From positions 3,968,001 to 4,032,000 of the forward strand of contig NZ_CP139368.1 of NCBI RefSeq assembly GCF_034120055.1: a DNA stretch of 64,000 bases, read 5' to 3'. The stretch is from Microbacterium rhizosphaerae. Lineage in GTDB: Bacteria; Actinomycetota; Actinomycetes; Actinomycetales; Microbacteriaceae. The notes beneath the pieces are model-generated. The model was not told the DNA's origin. It saw only the letters and a program-made list of their open reading frames with translations, and made no database searches. Positions 7,726-17,188 of the stretch are shown piece by piece (the stretch's first letter is position 1; each line of letters begins with the position of its first letter). Made by a program: the position numbers and the translations under genes.

Positions 7726-9192
7726 ATGGGCGAAGACGTCCCCGCAGTGGAGTTCACCCGCGCCGACCGCACCCGCCATCGCGAGAAGGTCAGACGCAAC
7801 CTGGACGTGTTCGCGCGGATGCTGCGCGAGGCCCACTTCGACACGGATGACCCGTTCACCGGCATGGAAGTCGAGCTGAACCTCATCGACGCCGCGGGCG
7901 ACCCGGCGCTGCGCAACGCGCAGGCGCTCGCGGCGATCGCGGATGCCGCGTTCCAGACGGAGCTCGGCCAGTTCAACATCGAGATCAACGTGCCGCCGGC
8001 CCGATTGCGCGAGGGCGGCCTCACGACGTTCGAGGAGGGCCTGCGGCGCAGCCTCAACAACGCCGAGGAGCGGTCATCGGCGATCGGCGCCCACCTCGTG
8101 ATGATCGGCATCCTCCCCACCCTCGCCGAAGGCCATCTGCGCCCCGACAGCATCAGCGCCAACCCGCGGTACCGCCTGCTGAGCGAGCAGATCCTCAACG
8201 CGCGGGGAGAGGACATCGCGATCTCGATCCGCGGCCCCGAGTATCTGCGCACGACGGCCGAGTCGATCCTGCCGGAGGCCGCATGCACCAGCGCGCAGCT
8301 GCACGTGCAGACCTCGCCCGACGCGTTCGCGGCCTACTGGAACGCCTCGCAGGCGATCGCGGGCGCGCAGGTCGCCGTGTCCGCCAACTCGCCGTATCTT
8401 CTGGGCCGCGAGCTGTGGCGCGAGACGCGCATACCGCTGTTCGAGCAGGCCACCGATACACGCAGCGAGGAGCTGAAGGCACAGGGGGTGCGGCCCCGGG
8501 TCTGGTTCGGCGAGCGCTGGATCACCTCGGTCTTCGACCTGTTCGAGGAGAACGTCCGGTACTTCCCGGCGCTGCTGCCGATCGTCCACGACGAGGACCC
8601 CATGGCCGTTCTGGATGCGGGCGGCATCCCTTCGCTGTCGGAGCTGCGGCTGCACAACGGGACGATCTACCGATGGAACCGGCCGATCTATGCCGTCACC
8701 GCGGGCGTTCCGCACCTGCGCGTCGAGAACCGGCTGCTCGCAGCGGGCCCGACGGTGGTCGACATCATGGCCAATGCCGCGTTCTACTTCGGGCTCGTGC
8801 GGCGAATCGCCGAGGAGGATCGGCCCCTGTGGTCACAGCTGTCGTTCCGCGCGGCCGAGGAGAACTTCCACACGGCGGCCCGCGACGGCATCGATGCCCA
8901 GCTCTACTGGCCCGGCGTCGGCCAGGTTCCCGCGACGGAACTGGTGCTGCGACGCCTCCTTCCCCTCGCGCACGAGGGCCTGCGTTCGTGGGGTGTCGAA
9001 GCATCCGTGTGCGATCGCCTGCTCGGCATCATCGAGGGGCGATGTCTGACCGGGATGACGGGTTCCACCTGGTTCACGGGCAGGATGCATCAGCGTGCGC
9101 AGATGGATCGCTACGACGCCCTGCGCGCCACCCTTCTCGAGTACTGCGAGGCGATGCACACGAATCGGCCCGTGCACACCTGGGTCCCGTGA
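7726..9192 (+). CDS. GCS2-type glutamate-cysteine ligase family protein
   Basis: A 488-residue carboxylate-amine/glutamate-cysteine ligase of the GCS2 superfamily. Visible signatures are GMEVELNLID near residue 46 (acidic metal/ATP residues), QFNIEINVPP, CTSAQLHVQTSP and RVENRLLAAGPT. The family makes gamma-glutamyl-cysteine or similar gamma-glutamyl amides with ATP. It is longer than EgtA (about 430 residues), and a second, EgtA-sized paralogue lies at 53997-55280. The exact acceptor amine is unknown. No mycothiol or ergothioneine genes adjoin it; it stands alone with a stable hairpin just after its stop. Confidence 0.8.
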   Translation: MGEDVPAVEFTRADRTRHREKVRRNLDVFARMLREAHFDTDDPFTGMEVELNLIDAAGDPALRNAQALAAIADAAFQTELGQFNIEINVPPARLREGGLTTFEEGLRRSLNNAEERSSAIGAHLVMIGILPTLAEGHLRPDSISANPRYRLLSEQILNARGEDIAISIRGPEYLRTTAESILPEAACTSAQLHVQTSPDAFAAYWNASQAIAGAQVAVSANSPYLLGRELWRETRIPLFEQATDTRSEELKAQGVRPRVWFGERWITSVFDLFEENVRYFPALLPIVHDEDPMAVLDAGGIPSLSELRLHNGTIYRWNRPIYAVTAGVPHLRVENRLLAAGPTVVDIMANAAFYFGLVRRIAEEDRPLWSQLSFRAAEENFHTAARDGIDAQLYWPGVGQVPATELVLRRLLPLAHEGLRSWGVEASVCDRLLGIIEGRCLTGMTGSTWFTGRMHQRAQMDRYDALRATLLEYCEAMHTNRPVHTWVP

Positions 9193-9199
9193 GAATAGG

Positions 9200-9237
9200 G
9201 GACCCCTGCACGGCTCTGGGGAAGCCGTCAGGGGTCC
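9200..9237. terminator. Hairpin after GCS2-type gene
   Basis: A two-part stem: GGACCCCTG pairs with CAGGGGTCC (9 bp), then after a one-base bulge ACGGCT pairs with AGCCGT (6 bp) around a 7-nt loop. It begins eight bases after the stop of the plus-strand ligase gene. There is no U-run. Confidence 0.55.
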
Positions 9238-9417
9238 TGGTCACCCGGAGCCGGAGCCGTCGAAGACGACGGCCGTAGCGCTGCTGGGGACAGCTGCGAC
9301 TAGGAGCGACGTTGTCAGCCTAGGAAATGATGCGAGGCCGCCGCGTCCCCTCTTTGGGGGACATTTGAACGTGAAAGCCGGGGTGCGGAGTTCCCATCGA
9401 GACGCGCGCGTCGCCCG

Positions 9418-10863
9418 TCATGCGACGGTGTCCGCGGCATCCACCCCGATCACGAGGTCCGGCTCCTCGGCGAGCGGGCCGCCGACGGCCGGTTTGAAGG
9501 CCCGGAAGAACGCGTAGTACAGCACCGCCGCGAGCGCGAAGCCCACGAGCGGGGTGAGGTCGCCGATCGGCGCGACCTGCGCGACCAGACCGGTGTAGAA
9601 GCTCTGGTTGCTGAACAGCCAGACCGAGATCACCCCTGCGATGAGGATCGACACGACCCCGGCGGCGTTGCGGTACCGGGCGGTATCGGGCACGAGTTCG
9701 GCGATCGACGTGCCGCGACGCAGGAACCTGTCGACGAGGACGATGCCGAGCCACGGCGCGATCCAGTACGCGATCACGAGCAGGAAGTTCTCGTACCACT
9801 GGCCGAACGACGCGTTGAGGATGGCGGCGAGAGCGATGAGGAATCCGAGGATGCCGAAGCCGAGGGCTACGATCGCACGGCGCAGACCGAAGTTGATCTT
9901 CACTCCGGCTGCGAGGAACGACATCGCTCCCGAGTAGATGTTCAGGGCATTGGCCGCGACGGCACCGATGGCGATCGCGACGAGCGTGAGGTCACGGATG
10001 ACCGGCGGCATCGGTGCGACGAATCCGGCGGTGGGGTCGTCCGGGTTGAAGCCCGCGAGGAGCGCGACGGCGGCGCCGGCGGCCATCAGGACGGTGCACG
10101 AGATGAAGTCGCCGAGGCCCGCCGCCCACGCGATCGCCTTCGTGCTCGCGTCCTTCGGCAGGTAGCGGCTGTAGTCCGATGCGTACGGGTTCCAGCCGGC
10201 GCTGTAGCCGAAGGCGGCCGCGGCCGTGAGGGTGAAGCCCGCGAAGTTGAACGAGTGGCCCTTGATCGGCGCGTTGACGTTCACGTGCAGGAAGATCGTG
10301 ACGACCGCGACCAGGAAGATCGCGCCCAGCACATACGTGGCGTAGCGCTCGAACCACTGCACGAGGTCGTGCCCGACGAAGGCGAGCAGCACCTGGACGG
10401 CCACGATGATGATGAGCGACAGCCACGCCGGCATCCCGGTGAGCACGGTCAGTGCGAGCGCGCCGCTGACGGAGTTGGTGGCGAACCAGCCGAGTCCCGC
10501 CATGACGGTGTTGAGGCCGGCGGGGAGGATGTTGCCGCGCAGGCCGAACGCGGTGCGGCTGAGCACGAGCTGGGCCAGTCCCTCACGCGGACCCCACGTC
10601 GACAGGATGCCCTGGGTGATCGAGCCGAGGGCGTTTCCGAGCACGATCGCAGCGATGGCCGACCAGAAGTCGAGCCCGAAGAACGCGACGCCGATCACCC
10701 CGACGAACACCGTCGCGAACTCGAGGTTCGGCGCCGTCCACGTGTTGAAGAGCTGCCACGGCGACCCGTGTCGACGATCGGGCGGGATGGCCTCGATCCC
10801 ACCGGGTTCGACGGACAGGGGTTTCGGCGCGGCAGAGGCACCGACAGTGGGGGTTGCTGTCAT
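9418..10863 (-). CDS. NCS1-family purine/cytosine permease
   Basis: A 481-residue membrane protein of the nucleobase:cation symporter-1 family (purine-cytosine permease type). About twelve hydrophobic helices are visible. Family features include the N-terminal FNTWTAPNLEFATVFVG segment, LGNALGSI in helix 2, and the PYASDYSRYLP motif near the middle that follows helix 6. Members import cytosine, hydantoins, allantoin or thiamine precursors; no neighbouring gene points to one of these. The ATG at 10863 opens directly; a 207-bp gap separates it from the divergent SulP gene. Confidence 0.8.
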   Translation of the reverse strand: MTATPTVGASAAPKPLSVEPGGIEAIPPDRRHGSPWQLFNTWTAPNLEFATVFVGVIGVAFFGLDFWSAIAAIVLGNALGSITQGILSTWGPREGLAQLVLSRTAFGLRGNILPAGLNTVMAGLGWFATNSVSGALALTVLTGMPAWLSLIIIVAVQVLLAFVGHDLVQWFERYATYVLGAIFLVAVVTIFLHVNVNAPIKGHSFNFAGFTLTAAAAFGYSAGWNPYASDYSRYLPKDASTKAIAWAAGLGDFISCTVLMAAGAAVALLAGFNPDDPTAGFVAPMPPVIRDLTLVAIAIGAVAANALNIYSGAMSFLAAGVKINFGLRRAIVALGFGILGFLIALAAILNASFGQWYENFLLVIAYWIAPWLGIVLVDRFLRRGTSIAELVPDTARYRNAAGVVSILIAGVISVWLFSNQSFYTGLVAQVAPIGDLTPLVGFALAAVLYYAFFRAFKPAVGGPLAEEPDLVIGVDAADTVA

Positions 10864-11070
10864 GTCCGCATGGTAGATCCACAGCGCCGCCGGGTCGAGA
10901 GGCAGGGGAAGACTTCACACAGCGGAAACATCTCTTCTCGCGGAACACGACGTCCGCGTTCGTCCCGACGTAGCATGCCGTCAGGGTGATATCGGGAACA
11001 CCCGGGGTCGGCACGAGCGTCGCGCGCCTCACCGGGACGCAGCCCGACGCGCCGATGGTCGGAGGCAACT

Positions 11071-12780
11071 GTGCACGCACGTGCGAAGAGCGGTTCCGGA
11101 GGCTTTCTTCCGATCCTGCACTGGCTGCCGCGGTATGAGCGGCGCTGGCTGCGCGCGGACGTCATCGCGGGGGTCGCCGTCGTCGCGATGATCGTGCCCA
11201 AGAACCTCGGCTACGCCGAGATCGCAGGTGTCCCGGTCCAGAACGGCCTCTACGCTGCGGCGGCCGGGGCGATCGTCTACGCGCTGTTCTGCACGTCACG
11301 TCAGATCTCCACGGGTCCGAGCTCGGCCTTGGCGACGGTCGCGGGGGGTGCCGTGATCGTGACCGGAGTCACCGGCGGTGATGCGGCTCAGCTCGTCGCG
11401 GCGATCACGCTGGTGACCGGAATCCTGTTGCTGCTGCTGGCCCTGTTCCGAATGGGATGGATCGCCCAGTTCCTCTCGAGAGCCGTGGTCACCGGGTTCC
11501 TGGCCGGGGCTGCGGTCGACGTGGTCGTCGGCGAGCTGCCCAAGCTGACCGGCACCTCGGGCGAGGGCGACAATGTCTGGCGGGAGTTCGCGTCGTGGAT
11601 CGTCGGCCTCGGCGGCACCCACCTACCGACACTGGTGATCGGCGCGGGGGCCCTCGCGGTGATCCTCGCTCTGCGATTCTGGGCGCCGAAGGTCCCGGGC
11701 GCGCTGGTGCTGGTCGTCGGCGGGCTCATCGCCTCCTCGCTCCTCGACCTGGGCACGCGAGGCGTGGCGCTGGTCGGCGCCGTGCCGAGCGGGCTGCCTG
11801 TCCCGCAGCTGCCGAGTCTCGACATCGTGCTGCGGAACGTCCCTGAGATCGTCATCGCAGCGTTGGCGCTTCTGCTGATCGGGTTCTCGCAGACCGCCGG
11901 CGACGCCCGGGCCTTCGCCACCCGGCACCACTACCGCATCGATGCGAACCAGGAGGCGGTCGCCCAGGGGATGGCCAACGTCGGCGCCGGTCTCGTCCAG
12001 GGTATGCCGGTCTCGACCAGCCTGTCGGCCAGTTCACTCAACGAATCCGCCGGTGCGCGCACGCCCGTGGCGTCGCTCGTCACGGGAGGGCTGGTGATCC
12101 TGACACTGCTCTTCCTCGCGCCTCTGTTCTCGGAGCTGCCGAAGGCCGTGCTGGGAGCCATCATCATCGACGCCGTCGTGTTCGGGATGATCGACCTCAA
12201 GGAGTTCGCCCGGTTGCGGCGCGTGTCCAGATTCGATCTCTGGATCGCTGTGGCCGCGGTCGTGGGTGTGCTCTCGGCGGGGGTGCTCTTCGGGATCGTC
12301 ATCGGCATCGCGCTGTCGCTCGCATGGCTGATCTACGTCTCGACACGACCCGCCATGCCTCTGCTCGGCCGTGAGCCGGGCACCCAGGTCTTCCGCGACA
12401 TCGATCTCAACCCCGCCGATGAGACCATCCCGGGCATCGCCGTGATACGTCTGGACGGCGGCCTGTTCTTCGCCACCGCCGAGGCATTCGATGAGCGCAT
12501 CCGCGAAATCATCTCCGTGGACGCGCCCCTCACGGCGCTGGTGATCGATCTGGAAGGCGTTGCCTTCGTCGACTCGCAGGGCGCCGCGAAACTCACCGAG
12601 ATCGTCGACCTGACCGAAGCGGAGGGCCTCGCGCTGCGGCTGGCGCGAGTCAAGCCGCAAGTCCTCGCCGTGCTGAAGGCCCAGGGCATCCTCGATCGGA
12701 TCGGTGACGACCACGTCCACGGCAACGTCCACCGAGCCGTCGAGGCCCAGCTGTCCCAGAGCGCAGACGACGAGACCTAA
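11071..12780 (+). CDS. SulP-family anion transporter with STAS domain
   Basis: A 569-residue SulP (SLC26-like) transporter. Residues about 20-430 hold the membrane domain with the sulfate-transporter signature at the first helices (GVAVVAMIVPKNLGYAEIAG, PVQNGLYAA). The C-terminal part (about 450-560) is a STAS domain (IRLDGGLFFATAEAF, LVIDLEGVAFVDSQGA). Substrates in bacteria include sulfate, bicarbonate and dicarboxylates; no carbonic anhydrase or sulfur gene is adjacent, so the anion is unknown. Start GTG at 11071 is supported by GGAGG five bases upstream. Confidence 0.85.
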   Translation: MHARAKSGSGGFLPILHWLPRYERRWLRADVIAGVAVVAMIVPKNLGYAEIAGVPVQNGLYAAAAGAIVYALFCTSRQISTGPSSALATVAGGAVIVTGVTGGDAAQLVAAITLVTGILLLLLALFRMGWIAQFLSRAVVTGFLAGAAVDVVVGELPKLTGTSGEGDNVWREFASWIVGLGGTHLPTLVIGAGALAVILALRFWAPKVPGALVLVVGGLIASSLLDLGTRGVALVGAVPSGLPVPQLPSLDIVLRNVPEIVIAALALLLIGFSQTAGDARAFATRHHYRIDANQEAVAQGMANVGAGLVQGMPVSTSLSASSLNESAGARTPVASLVTGGLVILTLLFLAPLFSELPKAVLGAIIIDAVVFGMIDLKEFARLRRVSRFDLWIAVAAVVGVLSAGVLFGIVIGIALSLAWLIYVSTRPAMPLLGREPGTQVFRDIDLNPADETIPGIAVIRLDGGLFFATAEAFDERIREIISVDAPLTALVIDLEGVAFVDSQGAAKLTEIVDLTEAEGLALRLARVKPQVLAVLKAQGILDRIGDDHVHGNVHRAVEAQLSQSADDET

Positions 12781-12782
12781 GG

Positions 12783-13110
12783 AAGCCGCCGGCGACGGTG
12801 ACGCGTCGAGTGCGGGCGAGGAGCGTCTGCGCGATCCCGACGATGGCGGGGAAGCATCCGGAGACGACCGACTGCACCGAGCTCGACAGCGATCCGACCT
12901 TGTTGATGAGGTTCTGGATCACGGGGAGCAGCTGCACGCCGGCATGCATTCGGACGAGGTTGCCGCGGCCGCCGGTCAGCAGCGTTCCCGATGACGACGG
13001 CCGAGATCGCCGAGAGCCCCCGTCCCACCCCGACGTTCGGCACGCCCGAGGACGAGTAGGCCGCCGGGAAAAGTGCGGATGAGCCTGGTCGCGGCGAGGA
13101 CGGGGGTCAT
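12783..13110 (-). pseudogene. Possible frameshifted small gene, unrecognised
   Basis: On the minus strand three frames in succession give protein-like text: MTPVLAATRLIRTFPGGLL from the ATG at 13110, then VGRGLSAISAVVIGN (about 13030-12985) in a second frame, then LLTGGRGNLVRMHAG and LINKVGSLSSSVQSVV (12985-12800) in a third. Read together they suggest a protein of about 105 residues broken by two indels. None of the single frames spans it, and the last runs into the 3' end of the SulP gene. I do not recognise the family. The alternative is that this 420-bp gap is simply non-coding. Confidence 0.35.
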
Positions 13111-13203
13111 CGGCGCGCCGTGTTCGGACCGATGGGCGTGAGGGGTCGCCCCGGCTGACAGACCAACTCGCGCTCGTCTGAGAGCGGAGCGCGGCGGGCC
13201 GCG

Positions 13204-14655
13204 TCACGAATCGTTCCCTGCGTCGGTGTGGGCGTCGGCAACGGTGTCGGCGTCGACTTCTGCTTCTGCTTCTGCTTCTGCTTCTGCGGCGACATTGCGG
13301 ATGCCGGCGGGCCGGCCCGCGCGTACCCAGCTGAGGTACAGGATCCCGGCGATGCCGAGGGCGGCGATCAGGCTGGCGATCGGGTCGATGCGGGCGAGGT
13401 CCATGACCAGGGTGAACGCGACCGCGATCGCGCCGATCACGTTGAGGATGAGCACGCCGGGGCGGTGCTCGCGGGCGGCGAACACGGCCATCGCGGTGAG
13501 CCCGGCGAGGAAGCTGAGGAACACCGAGACGGCGTAGAACAGCACGAGTTCCTGATCGTTGCCGCCGGCGACGACGGTCATGGTGGAGGCGAGCAGGAAG
13601 AAGACGACGACCCCCCAGTAGGGGGTGTGATGGGTGTTCACGCGCCCGAGCGGGCGCGGGAGGATGCCGGTGGCCCGCCCGTCGTGCCGGATGCTGCGGG
13701 CCAGGGCCTTCAGCAGTCCCGGGCCGGCCTGGAACGACGAGCTCGCCGCGGACAGCAGCAGCAGCGCGGTCGCGAGCTGGAACGCCGCATACACCGCGGG
13801 CGACGACGCGACACGGGCGAGGTTGGCGATCTGGGTGTCTTCGGGGGCCGGGATGCCGATCTGCAGACGGGTCGCGGTCAGCGCGAGTCCGATCGTGATC
13901 GCCCCGACGATGCCCAGGGTCAGCCACAGCGTGGTGCGACCGAACCGGCGCCGGTCACGGTCGTCGAGCTGACCGAGCTGTGCGATCGCCGACGACGGGG
14001 CCTCTGCCCCCGTCGCCAGGGCCATCGCGACCGGGAACGCCAGCACGATCGCCACGATCGGGGGTTGCCCAGCGGTCTGGGTGATCTCCCCGGTCGGCTG
14101 CGGGGTCGCGAAGATCCCATCGATCAGCACCCACACGGTGATCACGATGAACGCGACGGTCAGCACGGCGAACAGCAGCCGGCCCAGGTGCCCGAACCAG
14201 GTCAGAACGGCGACGAACGCCAGCAGACCGAGGGCGATCGGTATGCGCCACACCGCCAGCACGGGCACGTACGCGATGACCGCGGACGCGCCTGCGGACA
14301 CGCTGATCGCGATCGTGAGCACGAAGTCGACGATCAACGCGCCGATCGGGATGAACGCCCACCCTTCACCGAACGCCTCGCCGATCGCGGCGGACGCGCC
14401 ACCGCCGTTCGGGTAGCGGGCGACCAGCTGGTGATAGTTGACGATCACCAGCCCGATCACCGCGATCACCAGGCACATCGTCGGAACCAACAGAGCCAGA
14501 TCGCCGTTGAGGGCACGGAGCCCGGCCTCCACCGCGTACGCGACGGACGAGACGGGGTCGGCCATCACGGCGAACGCGAACGCGAACAGCAACGCGGGCT
14601 TTGCCCTCAGGATGCGTGATGCTGCACGCGGCCGCGCAGGAACAATGTGGGACAT
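13204..14655 (-). CDS. APC-family permease
   Basis: A 483-residue amino-acid/polyamine/organocation permease with about twelve membrane helices. The APC signature is in helix 1 (FAFAVMADPVSSVAYAVEAG) and helix 3 (YPNGGGASAAIGEAFG). The lineage with a PVSSVAYA helix 1 includes potassium- or amino-acid-transporting APC members; the substrate is not determined. The C-terminus is odd: an (AE)n run followed by VDADTVADAHTDAGNDS, encoded by a perfect hexanucleotide repeat. ATG at 14655 begins MSHIVP. The gene is monocistronic by spacing. Confidence 0.8.
   Translation of the reverse strand: MSHIVPARPRAASRILRAKPALLFAFAFAVMADPVSSVAYAVEAGLRALNGDLALLVPTMCLVIAVIGLVIVNYHQLVARYPNGGGASAAIGEAFGEGWAFIPIGALIVDFVLTIAISVSAGASAVIAYVPVLAVWRIPIALGLLAFVAVLTWFGHLGRLLFAVLTVAFIVITVWVLIDGIFATPQPTGEITQTAGQPPIVAIVLAFPVAMALATGAEAPSSAIAQLGQLDDRDRRRFGRTTLWLTLGIVGAITIGLALTATRLQIGIPAPEDTQIANLARVASSPAVYAAFQLATALLLLSAASSSFQAGPGLLKALARSIRHDGRATGILPRPLGRVNTHHTPYWGVVVFFLLASTMTVVAGGNDQELVLFYAVSVFLSFLAGLTAMAVFAAREHRPGVLILNVIGAIAVAFTLVMDLARIDPIASLIAALGIAGILYLSWVRAGRPAGIRNVAAEAEAEAEAEVDADTVADAHTDAGNDS
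13258..13287. repeat. Hexanucleotide microsatellite (TTCTGC)5 in APC gene
   Basis: Five perfect tandem copies of TTCTGC lie inside the 3' end of the minus-strand APC permease gene and encode alternating Ala-Glu in the cytoplasmic tail. Because the unit is six bases, copy-number change would alter tail length without breaking the frame. Confidence 0.8.
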
Positions 14656-14772
14656 CCGGGCGCCTCTCGTCGACTGTCGTCACCGCATCAGTGACAACGC
14701 CGACCAGACTTCCCGGCACTCCGCGACGATCCTAGCCCCACCTCGCACACACCGAGGAGTCGCGCTCCGTGC

Positions 14773-15171
14773 TCAGCCGGCTGCTGCGGCAGCGTCTCCG
14801 GTCACGAGGCCGGACGCCCATTCCACGGCGTCGGACTGCTTCGCGAGGGCGAAGATCCTGAGCTCACCGGGGAACAGGAATGCCAGCAGGTGGATCATCT
14901 CTGCCAGACCGGAATGATCGGTCACGAGCGCGACCCGTCCCCACGTCTCGTGCGGCATCCCCTCGAGCATCATGTCCTGCCACATCGCCCCCAGCGAGTA
15001 CCGGTGGAAGTCGTCGCCCAGCACATAGATCAGATTCACCTTCGTGTGATCCGCCGCCGCCGCCTTGATCGCAGGATCGAACACCGTCCGATAGTCGTCG
15101 GCCGAGACCACACCGGAAGCCTGGAAGCCCAGGGTGCCGGCGGGCAGGTCAGGAATCGTTGTAATCGCCAT
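14773..15171 (-). CDS. SpoIIAA-like/STAS-type small protein
   Basis: A soluble protein of about 132 residues that resembles the SpoIIAA-like (STAS/SEC14-like) family: an N-terminal strand pair (LGFQASGVVSADDYRTVFDP), a central VNLIYVLGDDFHRYS strand and the downstream WGRVALVTDH strand. Such proteins are of unknown function or bind small hydrophobic ligands. A GTG at 15177 is six bases upstream of the chosen ATG; neither has a strong Shine-Dalgarno. The C-terminus ends in a run of alanines. No operon partner is evident. Confidence 0.6.
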   Translation of the reverse strand: MAITTIPDLPAGTLGFQASGVVSADDYRTVFDPAIKAAAADHTKVNLIYVLGDDFHRYSLGAMWQDMMLEGMPHETWGRVALVTDHSGLAEMIHLLAFLFPGELRIFALAKQSDAVEWASGLVTGDAAAAAG

Positions 15172-15453
15172 GCGCACATGGTGCCAGCCACGGCCGATAC
15201 GGGCGGAGCCGAAACGCCGACGCGCTCAACCGACGACACCCTCGCTCGCGAAGAGCCATGAATGCTCGTCACCGGCCAGGAGCTCGTGCCGACCGCGTCA
15301 GCCGAGGCGGCGCCGATCGCCTGCGCGATGTGCACGCGAGGATGGCCGACCCGGGTCCGCGCTGTTCACCGCCTGAGCGAAGCGACCCGAACACAGTGGA
15401 TCGAGGCACGGGCCCGTGAGACGACCGGTCGAGGGCACCGGGAAGGCTGACGC

Positions 15454-15918
15454 TCAGCGATGTGGGGTGAAGGCGGTGAGCGGGAGGATCTGAACGAGGC
15501 GGCGCCGGTCGGCGTCGGTGTCGTGGTACGTGAACCCGGCGAGTCGGCCGAGCACGGGTCGGACGAGGGGCGACGCGAAACGCATGCGCCGCGCGTAGTC
15601 GCGAACCGTCTGCGCAGCTTCGTCGGTGTCGAGGACTCGGTGGTCGGCGAGGACGGGCCCGCCACCGAAGTTCACCCAGGTGGGGGTGCCGGCGGTGACG
15701 TTGCGGAACCATCCGCTCTGTCGTCCGAACCCGGACATGACGATGGCTTCACCGGTTGCCCGGTTGTACTTCACGACCTCCAGGACGACACGGTACTGCT
15801 TGCCGCTCTTGCGTCCGGTGTGGGTGAGTTGCAGGAATCGGTGTCCGAAGATCCGCCCGAGTCCCCACGTGTAGAGCGCATTGGGGGCGCTGAGCAGGTG
15901 TTTGAGCCATCGCGGCAT
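15454..15918 (-). CDS. Ddn-like nitroreductase family deazaflavin-dependent oxidoreductase
   Basis: A 154-residue protein of the Ddn/DUF385 family (F420-binding split-barrel fold). Visible family features are LTHTGRKSGKQYRVVLEVV near residue 32, which binds the cofactor phosphate, and the SGFGRQSGWFRNVTAGTPTWV segment. Members use F420H2, and some use flavins or heme, to reduce nitroaromatics, quinones or biliverdin. The substrate is unknown. The gene lies 55 bases after the Sco/TlpA operon on the same strand and could be its distal member. Confidence 0.75.
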   Translation of the reverse strand: MPRWLKHLLSAPNALYTWGLGRIFGHRFLQLTHTGRKSGKQYRVVLEVVKYNRATGEAIVMSGFGRQSGWFRNVTAGTPTWVNFGGGPVLADHRVLDTDEAAQTVRDYARRMRFASPLVRPVLGRLAGFTYHDTDADRRRLVQILPLTAFTPHR

Positions 15919-15973
15919 CGTGGGTGCTTCCCTTCTGTGTCCACCGTGGGCTTCGTCTCGTTCGCCCCGCTGC

Positions 15974-17188
15974 TCAGGTTGCGGGGGGCAGGGCGGTGTC
16001 GAGGCTGTGCAGGACGTAGTCGAGTTCCTCGGTCGTGAACAGGCCGGGGTGCCGGACCAGAACGGTCCCGGTTGGCGACAGGATCACGGTGTACGGGAGT
16101 TCGCTGACCCGGAACCGGGCGGCTTGCGTGCCGTCGGGGTCCCGCAGGGTGGGGATCGTGACGCGGTCGCGCGCCGTGGCCGCGCGGCCGCTCGCCTGGT
16201 CGTCGGCGACGTCGACTCCGAGGAACGCGACCGCCGTGCCGAGGCTGGTCGCTTCGGCCTGGTCGTCGGTCAGCTGGATGCTGCAGGCCGCGCAGGTGGA
16301 AGACCAGAAGTCGATGACCGTGTACTGCCCGTGCGTGGTGGCGCTGGTCGTGGTGGCGCCGATGAGGGCGGGGCCCGTCACCGGGGTTGGGGTGTCGCCG
16401 ATGTCCGTTCCGCCGGGGACGACGGTCGTCAGGTTGGTGCCGCCCACGACAGCCCGCTGGCTCAGGGGGAGCGCGTCGTCAGCGAGTGCGGCCAAGCCGT
16501 GCGCGAAGGGGATGGTGTCGGCGGACTCCGCACCGAAGGCGGCCTGTTCCACGATGTGCCCGGTGGGGTCGATGATGAAGATCTGGCTGCCGTGCGACAC
16601 AGATCGGGTGGCGGGGTCGAGCTGGATGGGCACCGCGTACGCGCGGGCGGCTGCGGCCAGCTGGGTGGGAGCGCCGGTGAGGAAGTACCAGTTCGGCAGG
16701 GCGTCAAGCCCGTGCTGGTGCGACCAGGTCTTCACATCCGTGACGGCCGGGTGGTACGGGTTCGCATTGATCGACACGAACGCGACCTTCGCTCGAGCGG
16801 CGGCGGTCAGGTCGTGATCGGCGGCGATGATGTCGGTGGCGAGCATCGCGCACTGGTCCAGGCAGCGGTCGTCGTTGAAGGTCAGAACGACCACGCGTCC
16901 GTGCAGGCTGCTGCTGTCGATCACGCGTCCGCGCTGGTCGGTGAGCCGGTACCCGGGCGCGGTAACCGGGTCCGTCGGGGTCGGTGAGACCCCGAGCAGA
17001 TCCGCGGTCGCCTGGTTGAGACCGGCCGGCACGGCGTTCACCGCCGGAGGAGCGGCGGCGGGCCGGGCGTCCGCGACCCCGATCACGACCAGCAGGCCGA
17101 TCACGACCAGCAATGCGGCGGACGACACCCACAGCACCCACCCCGGGACGCCGGTCCTCCCGCCGTCGCTGTTACCCGCTGAACTCAC
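15974..17188 (-). CDS. Sco-like/TlpA-like two-domain thioredoxin-fold protein
   Basis: A 404-residue membrane-anchored protein with an uncleaved N-terminal helix (about residues 16-41), then two thioredoxin-fold domains. The first, about 85-235, is Sco1/SenC-like: it has the CxxxC copper pair (FNDDRCLDQCAML) and the conserved copper-ligand His before the second-last strand (VSHGSQIFIID). The second, about 265-400, is TlpA-like with a CxxC (WSSTCAACSIQ) and a cis-Pro loop (SELPYTVIL). Family knowledge says Sco proteins deliver copper to the CuA site of cytochrome oxidase and TlpA reduces them; here both are on one chain. GTG at 17188 overlaps the CcdA stop (GTGA), so it is coupled to CcdA, which would supply electrons. 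Confidence 0.75.
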   Translation of the reverse strand: MSSAGNSDGGRTGVPGWVLWVSSAALLVVIGLLVVIGVADARPAAAPPAVNAVPAGLNQATADLLGVSPTPTDPVTAPGYRLTDQRGRVIDSSSLHGRVVVLTFNDDRCLDQCAMLATDIIAADHDLTAAARAKVAFVSINANPYHPAVTDVKTWSHQHGLDALPNWYFLTGAPTQLAAAARAYAVPIQLDPATRSVSHGSQIFIIDPTGHIVEQAAFGAESADTIPFAHGLAALADDALPLSQRAVVGGTNLTTVVPGGTDIGDTPTPVTGPALIGATTTSATTHGQYTVIDFWSSTCAACSIQLTDDQAEATSLGTAVAFLGVDVADDQASGRAATARDRVTIPTLRDPDGTQAARFRVSELPYTVILSPTGTVLVRHPGLFTTEELDYVLHSLDTALPPAT

